Assembly (NCBI RefSeq): GCF_900107975.1
Contig: NZ_FNVF01000001.1
Span: forward strand, 356,323 to 420,322
Source of the DNA: Paenibacillus sp. UNC499MF
GTDB lineage: Bacteria > Bacillota > Bacilli > Paenibacillales > NBRC-103111
DNA length: 64,000 bases
Direction of reading: 5' to 3'
Of the stretch, positions 1 through 9,245 are shown piece after piece. How positions within the stretch are numbered: position 1 is the stretch's first letter; every line of letters begins with the position of its first letter. Made by a program: the position numbers and the translations under genes. The notes beneath the pieces were generated by a model. It had not been told where the DNA came from. It worked only from the letters and a program-made list of their open reading frames with translations, and made no database searches.

Positions 1-252
1 GTGCGCTGCCTGGCTCCCGGCGGACGGATATCCGTCATTACGTTCCATTCGCTTGAGGATCGTATATGTAAACAAATTTTTAGCAGCTATGTGGGTCGGT
101 GCACCTGCCCTCCGGATTTCCCTATGTGCGTATGCGGAAACACCGGCGTGGTGAAGCTTGTGAACCGGAAGCCGATTACAGCAGGTTCTGCTGAACTCGA
201 ACACAATACCAGAGCCAGATCAGCCAAATTACGAATCGCAGAAAAGCTGTAA
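1..252 (+). CDS. rsmH: RsmH (MraW) 16S rRNA methyltransferase, C-terminal fragment
   Basis: This is the last 83 codons of a gene cut by the window edge; the first codon seen (GTG) is internal. RsmH methylates N4 of C1402 in 16S rRNA using S-adenosylmethionine. The fragment carries the conserved stretch [12 protein letters not shown], a cysteine-rich segment typical of Gram-positive RsmH ([13 protein letters not shown]), and the C-terminal [10 protein letters not shown] signature. It is followed after 13 nt by ftsL with its own AGGAGG site, the usual start of the division/cell-wall cluster. Identification rests on family motifs and on context; the catalytic N-terminal domain is outside the window. 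Confidence 0.93.
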   Translation: MRCLAPGGRISVITFHSLEDRICKQIFSSYVGRCTCPPDFPMCVCGNTGVVKLVNRKPITAGSAELEHNTRARSAKLRIAEKL

Positions 253-265
253 TCAGGAGGAATTT

Positions 266-688
266 ATGCCGGGATATATCCAAGGAAATTTAGCCGAAAA
301 GTCGACAGCAACCAGTCAACGCGTGACCGTACGGGAAACGAAGAAAGTGATTGTCAAAAACAAGCCGCTGCCTGTTGGAGAGAAGCTCCTGTATTTGCTT
401 CTGGTTATAGTCTGTGTGCTCGTTGCGACGGGCATCGTATGGCGCTACACAACCATCTATCAGATCAACAGCGAAATTAAGACGGCGAAGACAGATATCA
501 CAACGCTCAAAGCGGAGAACGATGCCAACCAGCAGGAAGTTCAGAAGCTGAAGGACCCGGAAAGACTTGAAGCCATCGCGAAAGAAAAAGGGCTCAAGCC
601 TGCCGGTGACGATCAGGTCAGACAGGTGACGCCTGGCTCGGGTCAAGCCTCCATAGATAAGAAAAGTTCCGTCGCGGCGGGTCGCTAG
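266..688 (+). CDS. ftsL: Cell division protein FtsL
   Basis: A 140-residue small bitopic membrane protein. It has a basic cytoplasmic N-terminus (about 1-45), one transmembrane helix near residues 46-66 (LLYLLLVIVCVLVATGIVW), then an extracellular leucine-zipper-like coiled coil (about 70-115) and a polar tail. In the family, FtsL pairs with DivIC/FtsB and DivIB to regulate septal peptidoglycan synthesis by PBP2B and FtsW. The sequence of FtsL is poorly conserved, so the call depends on size, topology and position between rsmH and pbpB. The ATG follows AGGAGG at 255-260 with ideal spacing. Co-transcription with its neighbours is likely, as no terminator is visible on either side. Confidence 0.88.
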   Translation: MPGYIQGNLAEKSTATSQRVTVRETKKVIVKNKPLPVGEKLLYLLLVIVCVLVATGIVWRYTTIYQINSEIKTAKTDITTLKAENDANQQEVQKLKDPERLEAIAKEKGLKPAGDDQVRQVTPGSGQASIDKKSSVAAGR

Positions 689-723
689 CGGACAGGTAAT
701 TTCGATTTGAGGTGGGGACGTAC

Positions 724-3057
724 ATGGTCAAGAAAATGAAAATGCGCTCACTACTAATTGGAGGGGTTTTTACCCTTCTTTTTATTGTTTTTTTAGGCCG
801 GATTTTATGGATCCAGGGAGTGAGCGCGAGCAAACTTCTTAACGAAGCGGAGAAAAGGTGGGAAACGGACAGAGTCGTACCGGCCGAGAGGGGCAAGATT
901 CTTGACCGGGAAGGCCGGATTCTGGCCGAGGAGGTTCCGGCCTATTCGGTTTCGCTGAATCCGAAAGTAATCTACCTGACAGGTCTCGCGGACGATATAA
1001 CGGCCGGACTGACGGAAATTTTGAAAGACAACTCGGATTCTCCCGACCTGTCCGACAAAATCAAAGGCTTGGCTACGAAAAAAAGAGCGGTAGACCCCGC
1101 GGCTGCTCAATCAAGTACAACGAATGCGGCCGGGGATGACAAGAAAGACAACAAGAAAGACGCGAAAAAAGAGCCGAAGCCCGAGGATGCGTATCTTGTT
1201 AATGTCGAGGTCAATAACGAAGGCAAAAACATCGACAAAGCGAAGGCCGATCAGGTGCAGCAACTCGTCAAGACGCTCCAGCAGAAACTGAATGATAAAG
1301 ATAAAAAGAAATACGGGACGCAGGCCGATGTGGGGATTTATCTGACGACCGGGAAGAAGCGTTATTACCCGGGCAATTCTTTGGCCGCGCACATCCTCGG
1401 GTATACAAACCGTGAAGGCAAAGCGAGCATGGGCATCGAAGCGCAGCTGGACGACCAGCTCAAAGGAACACCGGGCTCGCTCAGCTACAACAGCGATAAG
1501 AACGGTGTCGAGCTCGTTCAAAGCAAATCCGTTTATGTGCCTCCCGTTAACGGGAATCACGTTAAGCTGACGATCGACAAAAACATCCAATATTATATGG
1601 AGAACGCTCTCTCTAAAGTTATGGATCAATGGCATCCGAAAGGCCTGATGGCGATTGCGGCCGATCCGAAGACGATGGAAATTTTGGGGATGGCCAGTTA
1701 CCCGAATTACAACCCGAATGAATTTTGGAAGGGCGGAGACCAGACCAATCACAACGTTCAGTCCCAGTACGAGCCGGGTTCCACGTTTAAGCTGGTAACA
1801 CTGGCGGCTACGGTGGAGGAGGGGATTTTTGATCCGGAAGCTAAATTTAAATCGGGATCCGTACAAGTTCCCGGCCGAAAACCGGTTTATGATCACAACA
1901 GAATCGGATGGGGGCCTATTAAGTACATAGAGGGGCTGAAAAGGTCCAGTAACGTTGCTTTTGTCAATTTGGGCTATAAAATGCTTGGCGTCGAGCGTTT
2001 GAAGGATTATATAGACCGGTTCGGTTTCGGCAAAAAAACAAATATCGATTTGTACGGCGAAGTTGCCGGACAGACGAACCTTGCCTATGAAGTCGACTAT
2101 GCGGCGGCCACGTACGGACAAGCATTGACGGCAACGGCCATTCAGGAAGCGGCCGCGTATGGAGCGATCGCAAACGGCGGCAAGCTGATGTGGCCGCATG
2201 TCGTGAAGGAAATTATCGACCCGAAGACCCAGCAGCCTATCCAGAAAATAGAGCCTAAAGTCGTCGGGCAGCCGGTCAGCGCAGCGACGGCTAAAAAAGT
2301 GGGCGAATATCTGGAACAGGTCGTAGCGGATCAGGTTGTGGGGACCGGTAAAGACGCCTACATCGAAGGCTACCGGATCGCAGGGAAAACCGGTACCGCC
2401 AATAAGGTTATCCCCGGGCAGAAAGGCTATGCGGCCAACAAGTGGGTCATTTCCTTTGCCGGCTTTGCGCCGGTCGAAGATCCGCAGTTCGTTCTTATCA
2501 TTATCGCCGACGAGCCGGAGCTTGGAAATAACTACCTGCTCGGCCACTATGTGGCGGCTCCGGCTTTCAAAGAAATCATGCAGAACTCGCTCCGCTACTT
2601 GCGGATCCCGTCCAGCAAGCAGCAGGCGCAGGTCACGCCGGTTCAAACGTCCACGCAGAAGGCGCTGGACTTCGGCAATATGACGGCCGCCCAGGCGAAA
2701 GCCGCGGCGGAACGCGCCGGAGTGGACATCGAAACCGTAGGCCAGGGGGCCAAGGTTGTAGCCCAGTACCCGAAAGCCGGCACCGAGATCGGTCCTTACC
2801 AGCGGGTATACCTTGCCATGCAGGCGCCCGCGGAGATCGCGGTACCGGATATGAAGGGCAAGGCGCTGCGGGACGCGCTCGAGCTTTGCGCGCTGCTCGG
2901 CATCCGCACCGCCAGCACCGGCGAAGGCTACGTAGTCTCCCAGGCTTTGCAGGGCGAGGGCACGGAACGCGTGCTTACGCTGCAGCTTCAGCCTCTGGGG
3001 GGAGAAGTCCTAACGCCGCCGGAAGAGAAGCAGGCCGTCCCGGAAAAGTCCGAATAA
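724..3057 (+). CDS. pbpB: Septal penicillin-binding protein 2B (class B transpeptidase with two PASTA domains)
   Basis: Class B PBP that cross-links septal peptidoglycan. One N-terminal transmembrane helix (about 8-29) is followed by the dimerisation domain and the transpeptidase domain with S353-T-F-K356, S408-S-N410 and K555-T-G557. Two C-terminal PASTA-like repeats follow (about 645-765). The ATG at 724 is preferred over the in-frame GTG at 712, because the ribosome site GAGGTGGGG (709-717) overlaps the GTG. The protein has 777 residues. A Lys/Asp/Glu-rich, low-complexity insertion sits in the N-terminal domain (about 120-155), with runs such as DDKKDNKKDAKKEPKPED. Two PASTA units and the place before spoVD match Bacillus PbpB; the paralogue downstream is the sporulation enzyme. 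Confidence 0.93.
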   Translation: MVKKMKMRSLLIGGVFTLLFIVFLGRILWIQGVSASKLLNEAEKRWETDRVVPAERGKILDREGRILAEEVPAYSVSLNPKVIYLTGLADDITAGLTEILKDNSDSPDLSDKIKGLATKKRAVDPAAAQSSTTNAAGDDKKDNKKDAKKEPKPEDAYLVNVEVNNEGKNIDKAKADQVQQLVKTLQQKLNDKDKKKYGTQADVGIYLTTGKKRYYPGNSLAAHILGYTNREGKASMGIEAQLDDQLKGTPGSLSYNSDKNGVELVQSKSVYVPPVNGNHVKLTIDKNIQYYMENALSKVMDQWHPKGLMAIAADPKTMEILGMASYPNYNPNEFWKGGDQTNHNVQSQYEPGSTFKLVTLAATVEEGIFDPEAKFKSGSVQVPGRKPVYDHNRIGWGPIKYIEGLKRSSNVAFVNLGYKMLGVERLKDYIDRFGFGKKTNIDLYGEVAGQTNLAYEVDYAAATYGQALTATAIQEAAAYGAIANGGKLMWPHVVKEIIDPKTQQPIQKIEPKVVGQPVSAATAKKVGEYLEQVVADQVVGTGKDAYIEGYRIAGKTGTANKVIPGQKGYAANKWVISFAGFAPVEDPQFVLIIIADEPELGNNYLLGHYVAAPAFKEIMQNSLRYLRIPSSKQQAQVTPVQTSTQKALDFGNMTAAQAKAAAERAGVDIETVGQGAKVVAQYPKAGTEIGPYQRVYLAMQAPAEIAVPDMKGKALRDALELCALLGIRTASTGEGYVVSQALQGEGTERVLTLQLQPLGGEVLTPPEEKQAVPEKSE

Positions 3058-3142
3058 GTCGGACGTGCCTGTTCTATCCCCTGCTTGTTCGGAATAGTCA
3101 TGAGAAGAACGGTCATGACTTGTCTGGAAGGGGAGCGTATCC

Positions 3143-5095
3143 ATGCGAGTGTCCAGCTTTACCGTGCGGCGCCGGTTGTTCGCCGCACTCATTTTGGGAA
3201 CGGTCTTGTTCGCCGCTCTGATCATCCGGCTGGCGTACGTACAGCTGTGGCTCGGCCCCGGCTTGTCGGCCAAAGCGGAGGATTCCTGGCGGAGGGAGAT
3301 TCCCTTTGCGGCCAACCGCGGCGAGATATGGGACCGAAACGGGGAGAAACTGGCGTATAACATCAGCACGCCGTCCGTAATGGCCATCCCGGTCCAGCTT
3401 AAAGATCCGAATGCAACGGCGGCCAAGCTTGCGGAAGTTTTACAGGCACCCGTCGATTCGATTTACAAGCAGATTACGAAGCGGGAGCGCATCAACGAGA
3501 TCAAGCCCGCCGGACGGAAAATTACGCTGGAGAAAGCGCAGGAGATTAAAGCGCTGAACCTGCCCGGTATCGTGGTAGCGGGGGATAACCGCCGTTATTA
3601 TCCGTTCGGCAGTCTCGCGGCGCATATTCTCGGTTTCACGGGAACGTACAATCAGGGACTGACGGGTGTGGAGAGCAAGTATGATAAGCTTCTCACCGGT
3701 ATCAAAGGCAATGTTTCTTATCTGGCAGATGCTGCCAATCGCAAAATGCCGGGTTCCACCGAACAGTATAGTGAGCCGAAAGACGGTCTGAACCTGCAGT
3801 TGACGATCGACCAGCATTTGCAGGCGGTGCTTGAGCGGGAGCTGGACCAGGCTATGGTGAAATACCAGCCGAAGCATGCCATCGCCATCATGATGGATCC
3901 GAACAACGGCGAGATTCTCGCGATGGGCAGCCGGCCGACTTACGAGCCCGGAAACTTCGCGGAATACCCGGTCGAGACATATAACCGGAATCTTCCGATC
4001 TGGATGACGTACGAGCCCGGCTCGACTTTCAAAATCATTACGCTGGCCGCCGCGCTGGAGGAGAAGAAAGTCGATCTGAAAAACGAAAGATTCCATGATC
4101 CGGGCGCCATCGAAGTCGGCGGAGCGCGGCTGCGCTGCTGGAAACGGGGCGGACACGGAAGCGAATCGTTCCTGGAAGTTGTGGAAAATTCCTGCAACCC
4201 CGGTTTTGTCGTGCTGGGACAGCGCCTGGGAAAAGAAACACTGTTCGACTATATCAAGCGTTTCGGCTTCGGAAGAAAAACCGGAATCGACCTCGGCGGA
4301 GAAGAGAACGGAATTATGTTCAGACCTTCTCAGGTGGGGCCGGTCGAGCTTGCGACGACAGCTTTCGGACAGGGCGTCTCCGTAACGCCGATTCAGCAGA
4401 TTTCAGCCGTTTCGGCGGCGATTAACGGGGGTAAGTTATTCAAGCCGCATGTCGCCAAATCATGGATCGAGCCCGAAACGGGGCGTGTGATAGAAACGGT
4501 CAAACCGGAGCTGGTGGATACCGTAATCTCGGAAGCGACGTCGAAGCAGGTCCGCGAGGCGCTGGAAAGCGTCGTGGCGAAAGGAACCGGCGGCAATGCG
4601 TTCATCGACGGCTACCGGGTCGGCGGCAAAACAGGGACGGCCCAGAAAGTCGTGAACGGCCGCTATTCGCCGAATGAGCATATCGTGTCTTTTATCGGAT
4701 TCGCTCCGGCCGACAACCCGAAGGTGGTTGTTTATGCCGCTGTCGACGATCCCCAGGGCATCCAGTTCGGCGGCCTGATCGCAGCGCCGCTGGTCAAAAG
4801 CATCATGCAGGATGCGCTCCGGTATATGAAAGTGGAGCCGGACAAAAACCAGCTGGCCAAAAAATATAAATATGGCGAAACGCCGATTGTAGAAGTGCCC
4901 GATCTGGTGGGAGCCACCGTTCAGGATATCTACGAAGACCTGAATTCCGACTTCCTGATTGCCAAGTCCGGCACGGGAAATACGGTGATCAGCCAGGCGC
5001 CGAAGCCGGGGACGAGAGTAGACCGGGGTTCAACAATTCGTGTATACTTATCTAATCCGCCGGAAGGCGCTATGGACAAAAAAGAGGGGCGCTGA
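3143..5095 (+). CDS. spoVD: SpoVD, sporulation-specific class B penicillin-binding protein
   Basis: A 650-residue paralogue of PBP2B used for spore cortex peptidoglycan synthesis, working with the SEDS protein SpoVE in the family model. It has an N-terminal transmembrane segment (about 11-32), a dimerisation domain, a transpeptidase domain with S294-T-F-K297, the SxN motif as SCN (ENSCNPGF), and K496-T-G498, and a single C-terminal PASTA domain (about 575-640). One PASTA unit, the SCN motif and the position between pbpB and murE are typical of SpoVD rather than a second division PBP. The ATG lies 8 nt after GGAAGGGGA. A weak G:U-rich hairpin overlaps the stop codon (about 5081-5113) with a poor T tract, so read-through to murE is plausible. 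Confidence 0.9.
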   Translation: MRVSSFTVRRRLFAALILGTVLFAALIIRLAYVQLWLGPGLSAKAEDSWRREIPFAANRGEIWDRNGEKLAYNISTPSVMAIPVQLKDPNATAAKLAEVLQAPVDSIYKQITKRERINEIKPAGRKITLEKAQEIKALNLPGIVVAGDNRRYYPFGSLAAHILGFTGTYNQGLTGVESKYDKLLTGIKGNVSYLADAANRKMPGSTEQYSEPKDGLNLQLTIDQHLQAVLERELDQAMVKYQPKHAIAIMMDPNNGEILAMGSRPTYEPGNFAEYPVETYNRNLPIWMTYEPGSTFKIITLAAALEEKKVDLKNERFHDPGAIEVGGARLRCWKRGGHGSESFLEVVENSCNPGFVVLGQRLGKETLFDYIKRFGFGRKTGIDLGGEENGIMFRPSQVGPVELATTAFGQGVSVTPIQQISAVSAAINGGKLFKPHVAKSWIEPETGRVIETVKPELVDTVISEATSKQVREALESVVAKGTGGNAFIDGYRVGGKTGTAQKVVNGRYSPNEHIVSFIGFAPADNPKVVVYAAVDDPQGIQFGGLIAAPLVKSIMQDALRYMKVEPDKNQLAKKYKYGETPIVEVPDLVGATVQDIYEDLNSDFLIAKSGTGNTVISQAPKPGTRVDRGSTIRVYLSNPPEGAMDKKEGR

Positions 5096-5195
5096 TTGTT
5101 TCGGCGCTTCTTTCTTGTCAGGCTTTTGTCCATACTGATAGAAAGAACACATAGAATAGCAAATGAAACGTGCCAATGGTGGGAGGCGATTTGAC

Positions 5196-6683
5196 ATGAA
5201 GCTGAAGGAATTGGCTTCTCAGCTTTTAATTTGTCAACTCATAGGTGAAGAGACAACAGAAATATCAGGCATCGCTACCGATTCCCGTCAAGTACGCCCC
5301 GGTGATTTATTCGTCTGTGTGCCCGGATTCGTATCCGACGGCCACGACTTCGCTCCGAAGGCGGTAGATCTCGGGGCGTCAGCGCTTGTGACGGAACGGA
5401 AACTGGACCTTGATGTTCCGCAGTTGATCGTTAAGGATGCCAGATACGCGATGTCGGTTTTGTCGGCCTGCGTGTACGGGTATCCGAGCCGGAAGATGAA
5501 AGTGATCGGCATCACGGGGACGAACGGCAAAACGACGACAAGTTTTCTGGTCGAGCATATATTACGGGACCAGGGCTTCCGGACGGGGCTCATGGGAACG
5601 ATTTCCGCCAAGATCGGTTCGGAGTTTATCCCGATGGAACGCACGACGATGGAAGCTTCCGATCTGCAGCGCACCTTCGGGCTTATGGCGGACGAAGGCA
5701 CCGACTACTGTGTCATGGAAGTGTCTTCCCATGCGCTTGATCTGGGCCGGGTCAAAGGCGTCCGTTTCCGCGGAGCCGTTTTTACAAATTTGACGCAGGA
5801 TCATCTGGATTATCACGAAACGATGGATAAATATGAGGCGGCCAAAGGACTTCTGTTCTCACGCATGGGGAACGAGTTTACAGGGGACGCCGGAGATAAA
5901 CAGTATGCGGTGTTAAACGCGGATGACCCTTCGGCGGAGCGTCTGGCCAAGTTGACCGCGGCCGAAGTCATTACATACGGAGTTAACCGGGATTGCGACG
6001 TCAGAGCATCCAACATACGCATTACGGCCAAAGGAACGGAATTCGATGTGGTTTCCTTTGCGGGAACGGAGCCGATGCGCATGAAGCTCGTAGGCTTGTT
6101 TAACGTCTATAATGCGCTGGCAGCCATTTCCGTATCCCTTGCCGAAGGACTTTCTCTGTCCCAAATCCGGGAAAGCCTCGGCACGATGCCGGGAGTGGAC
6201 GGGCGCATGGAGATTGTCGATGAAGGCCAGGAGTTTCTCGTCCTGGTGGATTACGCGCACACGCCCGACGGTCTCCGGAACGCGCTCGGTTCCATACGCG
6301 AATTCGCCCAGGGGCGGATCAGATGCGTATTCGGATGCGGGGGTGACCGTGACCGGACGAAGCGTCCTCTCATGGGAAAAGTGACGGGGGAACTTAGCGA
6401 CGACGTGTATGTCACCTCGGACAATCCGCGGACGGAAGATCCCGGCGCGATCCTGCTCGACATCGTTCCCGGGCTGGTCGAAGCGGGCCTGGACGAGAGC
6501 CGTTACAAGCTTCTTGTCGACAGACCGGAAGCGATCCAAAAGGCTATTGAAGAGGCAGGCCCTCACGATGTAGTATTGATAGCGGGAAAAGGACATGAAA
6601 CCTACCAGGATATCGCCGGGGTCAAGCACGATTTCGATGACAGGCTGATAGCCCGTGCCGCCTTAAGGAGGTTACATTCATGA
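5196..6683 (+). CDS. murE: UDP-MurNAc-tripeptide synthetase MurE (meso-diaminopimelate type)
   Basis: Cytoplasmic ATP-dependent ligase that adds the third residue of the peptidoglycan stem peptide. Mur ligase signatures seen are the ATP loop TGTNGKTTT (107-115) and the substrate-selecting motif DNPR (409-412). In characterised MurE enzymes DNPR marks meso-diaminopimelate addition, whereas lysine-adding enzymes differ there. This agrees with the dapH/dapL/patA genes at 33-36 kb. The start is placed at ATG 5196, after GGGAGG (5181-5186), giving 495 residues, the usual length; an upstream in-frame ATG at 5163 lacks a ribosome site. The stop overlaps the murF start (ATGA), which suggests translational coupling. 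Confidence 0.96.
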   Translation: MKLKELASQLLICQLIGEETTEISGIATDSRQVRPGDLFVCVPGFVSDGHDFAPKAVDLGASALVTERKLDLDVPQLIVKDARYAMSVLSACVYGYPSRKMKVIGITGTNGKTTTSFLVEHILRDQGFRTGLMGTISAKIGSEFIPMERTTMEASDLQRTFGLMADEGTDYCVMEVSSHALDLGRVKGVRFRGAVFTNLTQDHLDYHETMDKYEAAKGLLFSRMGNEFTGDAGDKQYAVLNADDPSAERLAKLTAAEVITYGVNRDCDVRASNIRITAKGTEFDVVSFAGTEPMRMKLVGLFNVYNALAAISVSLAEGLSLSQIRESLGTMPGVDGRMEIVDEGQEFLVLVDYAHTPDGLRNALGSIREFAQGRIRCVFGCGGDRDRTKRPLMGKVTGELSDDVYVTSDNPRTEDPGAILLDIVPGLVEAGLDESRYKLLVDRPEAIQKAIEEAGPHDVVLIAGKGHETYQDIAGVKHDFDDRLIARAALRRLHS

Positions 6684-8104
6684 AAAAGCTTCCTTTAACG
6701 GCTATAGCCGAGCTGGCAGGCGCGAAGCTTCTGATGCCGCGGGGTACGGAGAACGGCGCCGGCGGGATCTTGATTGACGCGGTATCCACAGATACGCGTA
6801 CGATCGCGCCCGGAAGCCTGTTCGTTCCGCTCGTCGGAGAACGCTTCGACGGGCACGAATTCGCGACGGATGCCGCCGCCAAAGGCGCTTCGGCCGCATT
6901 GTGGCTGGAAAGCCGGCAGGAAGGCCGCCCCGAAGGACTGCCGCTTCTTCTGGTAGACGATACGCTTTCCGCCCTGCAGAAGCTTGCGCACGCGTACCGG
7001 AAAACCTTGAACGTTAAAGTGGTCGGCATTACCGGCAGCAACGGCAAAACAACGACGAAAGATATGATGGGGGCTGTCCTCGGTACGGTATACAACGTAC
7101 ACAGAACCAAAGGCAACTTGAACAATCACATCGGACTGCCGCTGACGCTTCTCCAGCTTGACGGCACGACGGAAGTGGCCGTGGTCGAAATGGGCATGAG
7201 CGGGCGCGGAGAAATCGAGCTGCTCTCCGAAATCGCCGAGCCGGATATCGCGGTCATTACGATGATCGGGGACGCTCATCTGCTGCAGCTCGGGTCCCGC
7301 GAGGAGATTGCCCGCGCCAAGACGGAAATTCTCAGCGGCCTCAAAGACGGCGGCACCTATGTGTTCCACGGGGATGAGCCGCTTCTGCCGCTCGTGCTTC
7401 CGGAAATGAAGCAGCCCGCACGTTTAAGCCAGATCCGTTTCGGACGCGGTCATACGAACGATTTGTACCCGACTTTTATCCAAATGGACGGGGAGGGCAC
7501 CCATTTCTCGATCAATCCGCGCGGTTCGGAAAGCGACAAGGATGCGCAGAAGTACTATATTCCGCTTCTTGGCGAACATAATGTCGACAACGCGCTGGCG
7601 GCTATCGCCGTCGGCACCGTACTGGGAGTTCCCGATGCGGACATACGCAGAGGGCTGGCCGGCATGCAGATGACCGGCATGAGAATCGAGAAACTTCTTA
7701 CCCCCGGCGGAGTGACCGTACTCAATGATGCTTACAACGCTTCCCCAAGCTCCATGAAGGCGTCCATCCGGCTCGTCGAGCAGTTGGAAGGATATCCGCG
7801 CAAGTATGTGGTCCTTGCCGATATGCTGGAGCTGGGCGAGGATGAGGTCCGGTATCACCGGGAGATCGGCTCCCTTTTGTCGCCCGGCGCTTTGGCAGGC
7901 GTATATGCTTACGGGCCGCTCGGCAGGCAGATCGCGGAAGCCGCGCAAGAATCGTTCGGCCCGGATCGTGTCCGCTGGTTTGAAGATAAAGCGGAATTAA
8001 TCGCCGAGCTCCAGGCCGCATTAATACCGGGGGATCTTCTTCTCATTAAAGGGTCCCGCGGGATGAAGCTGGAGGAAGTGGCGGAGGCGCTTCTCGCAAA
8101 ATAG
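6680..8104 (+). CDS. murF: UDP-MurNAc-tripeptide--D-Ala-D-Ala ligase MurF
   Basis: Adds D-alanyl-D-alanine to UDP-MurNAc-tripeptide, the last cytoplasmic step of stem-peptide assembly. It is 474 residues long, with an N-terminal substrate-binding domain, the ATP loop TGSNGKTTT (118-126), the central Mur ligase domain with NHIGLPLTLL, and a C-terminal domain with LNDAYNASPSSM and GSRGMKLE, all characteristic of MurF. It starts inside the murE stop (ATGA overlap) with AAGGAGG at 6665-6671. The 175-nt gap to mraY shows GC-rich inverted repeats but no T tract, so no terminator is claimed. Confidence 0.95.
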   Translation: MKKLPLTAIAELAGAKLLMPRGTENGAGGILIDAVSTDTRTIAPGSLFVPLVGERFDGHEFATDAAAKGASAALWLESRQEGRPEGLPLLLVDDTLSALQKLAHAYRKTLNVKVVGITGSNGKTTTKDMMGAVLGTVYNVHRTKGNLNNHIGLPLTLLQLDGTTEVAVVEMGMSGRGEIELLSEIAEPDIAVITMIGDAHLLQLGSREEIARAKTEILSGLKDGGTYVFHGDEPLLPLVLPEMKQPARLSQIRFGRGHTNDLYPTFIQMDGEGTHFSINPRGSESDKDAQKYYIPLLGEHNVDNALAAIAVGTVLGVPDADIRRGLAGMQMTGMRIEKLLTPGGVTVLNDAYNASPSSMKASIRLVEQLEGYPRKYVVLADMLELGEDEVRYHREIGSLLSPGALAGVYAYGPLGRQIAEAAQESFGPDRVRWFEDKAELIAELQAALIPGDLLLIKGSRGMKLEEVAEALLAK

Positions 8105-8279
8105 GCGGAGGCGCCGCAACCTGGCGGCGTCTGCCGCCGTCAGAGAAGCAGAAGAGCAAACTCATCCGGCATGGACCGGCAGCTGCTGAATCGGCAGGCT
8201 TAACCGCTTGCCGTCTCTATACCCGAATCGAAACACGGAGCAGCTTTCCGGCAGGAGAGCTTGTAGGAGGATATCAAAC

Positions 8280-9242
8280 GTGGAGTTAAAAGTGATCTTA
8301 TTCACGATGGGAGTCGCATTTCTGCTCGCTCTTATCATGGGCCCTCTGTTCATTCCGCTTCTTCGGAGACTGAAGTTCGGACAGACCATTCGTACGGAAG
8401 GCCCGCAAAGCCATCAGAAAAAACAAGGAACGCCGACCATGGGGGGCATTATCATCCTGATCGCGCTCGCGATTGCGGCGCTCCGGTTTGCCGACAGCAA
8501 CACCGAGCTTTGGATTTTGCTGATCGCCTCGCTTGGATACGGACTCGTCGGTTTTCTCGATGACTATATCAAAATTGTGTTCAAGCGCTCTCTCGGCCTT
8601 ACGGCCAAGCAGAAGCTCATCGGCCAGCTGGTCGTATCCGCGGTCGTCTGCGTGCTGCTTGTTACGTCCGGTCACAGCACATCTTTGTTCGTACCCGTGC
8701 TGGACGTCTCCTTCGACACTGGCTGGCTGTATTTCCCTCTGATGACGATCCTGATGCTCGGAGCATCCAATGCGGTCAATTTTACGGACGGCCTTGACGG
8801 GCTGCTTGCGGGTACGAGCGCGATTGCGTTCGGCGCTTTTACGATCATCGCGATGAACAATACTCAACCGGAAGCGGCTATCTTTTCCGCGGCCATGGTG
8901 GGCGGCGTTCTCGGATTTCTTGTGTTCAATGCGCACCCGGCAAAAGTATTTATGGGCGATACCGGTTCGCTGGGAATCGGCGGGGGGCTGGTAGCCGTAG
9001 CGATCATGACCAAAGCGGAGCTTCTGCTTGCGGTTATCGGCGGCGTTTTTCTGATTGAGATCTTATCGGTTGTCATCCAGGTTATTTCCTTTAAAACGAC
9101 AGGCAAACGCGTCTTTAGAATGAGCCCGATTCACCATCACTTTGAACTGGTCGGCTGGTCCGAGTGGCGGGTTGTCACCACTTTCTGGGCAGCAGGTCTT
9201 GTTTTGGCGGCACTGGGACTATACATGAATGAGGTGTTGTAG
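8280..9242 (+). CDS. mraY: Phospho-MurNAc-pentapeptide transferase MraY
   Basis: Polytopic membrane enzyme that transfers phospho-MurNAc-pentapeptide to undecaprenyl phosphate, making lipid I. About ten hydrophobic helices are visible, along with the family signatures [15 protein letters not shown] (catalytic Asp pair), [18 protein letters not shown] and the HHHFE motif ([11 protein letters not shown]). The start is assigned to GTG 8280, nine nt after TAGGAGG (8264-8270), giving a 320-residue protein that begins right at the first membrane helix. The frame stays open upstream to 8208, but that extension is polar and unlike MraY. murD follows after 3 nt. Confidence 0.95.
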   Translation: MELKVILFTMGVAFLLALIMGPLFIPLLRRLKFGQTIRTEGPQSHQKKQGTPTMGGIIILIALAIAALRFADSNTELWILLIASLGYGLVGFLDDYIKIVFKRSLGLTAKQKLIGQLVVSAVVCVLLVTSGHSTSLFVPVLDVSFDTGWLYFPLMTILMLGASNAVNFTDGLDGLLAGTSAIAFGAFTIIAMNNTQPEAAIFSAAMVGGVLGFLVFNAHPAKVFMGDTGSLGIGGGLVAVAIMTKAELLLAVIGGVFLIEILSVVIQVISFKTTGKRVFRMSPIHHHFELVGWSEWRVVTTFWAAGLVLAALGLYMNEVL

Positions 9243-9245
9243 CAA

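Noticed and set aside
1111-2646. A 511-codon minus-strand frame opposite pbpB
   Set aside because: Arg/His-rich translation typical of antisense shadow; pbpB on the plus strand is complete.
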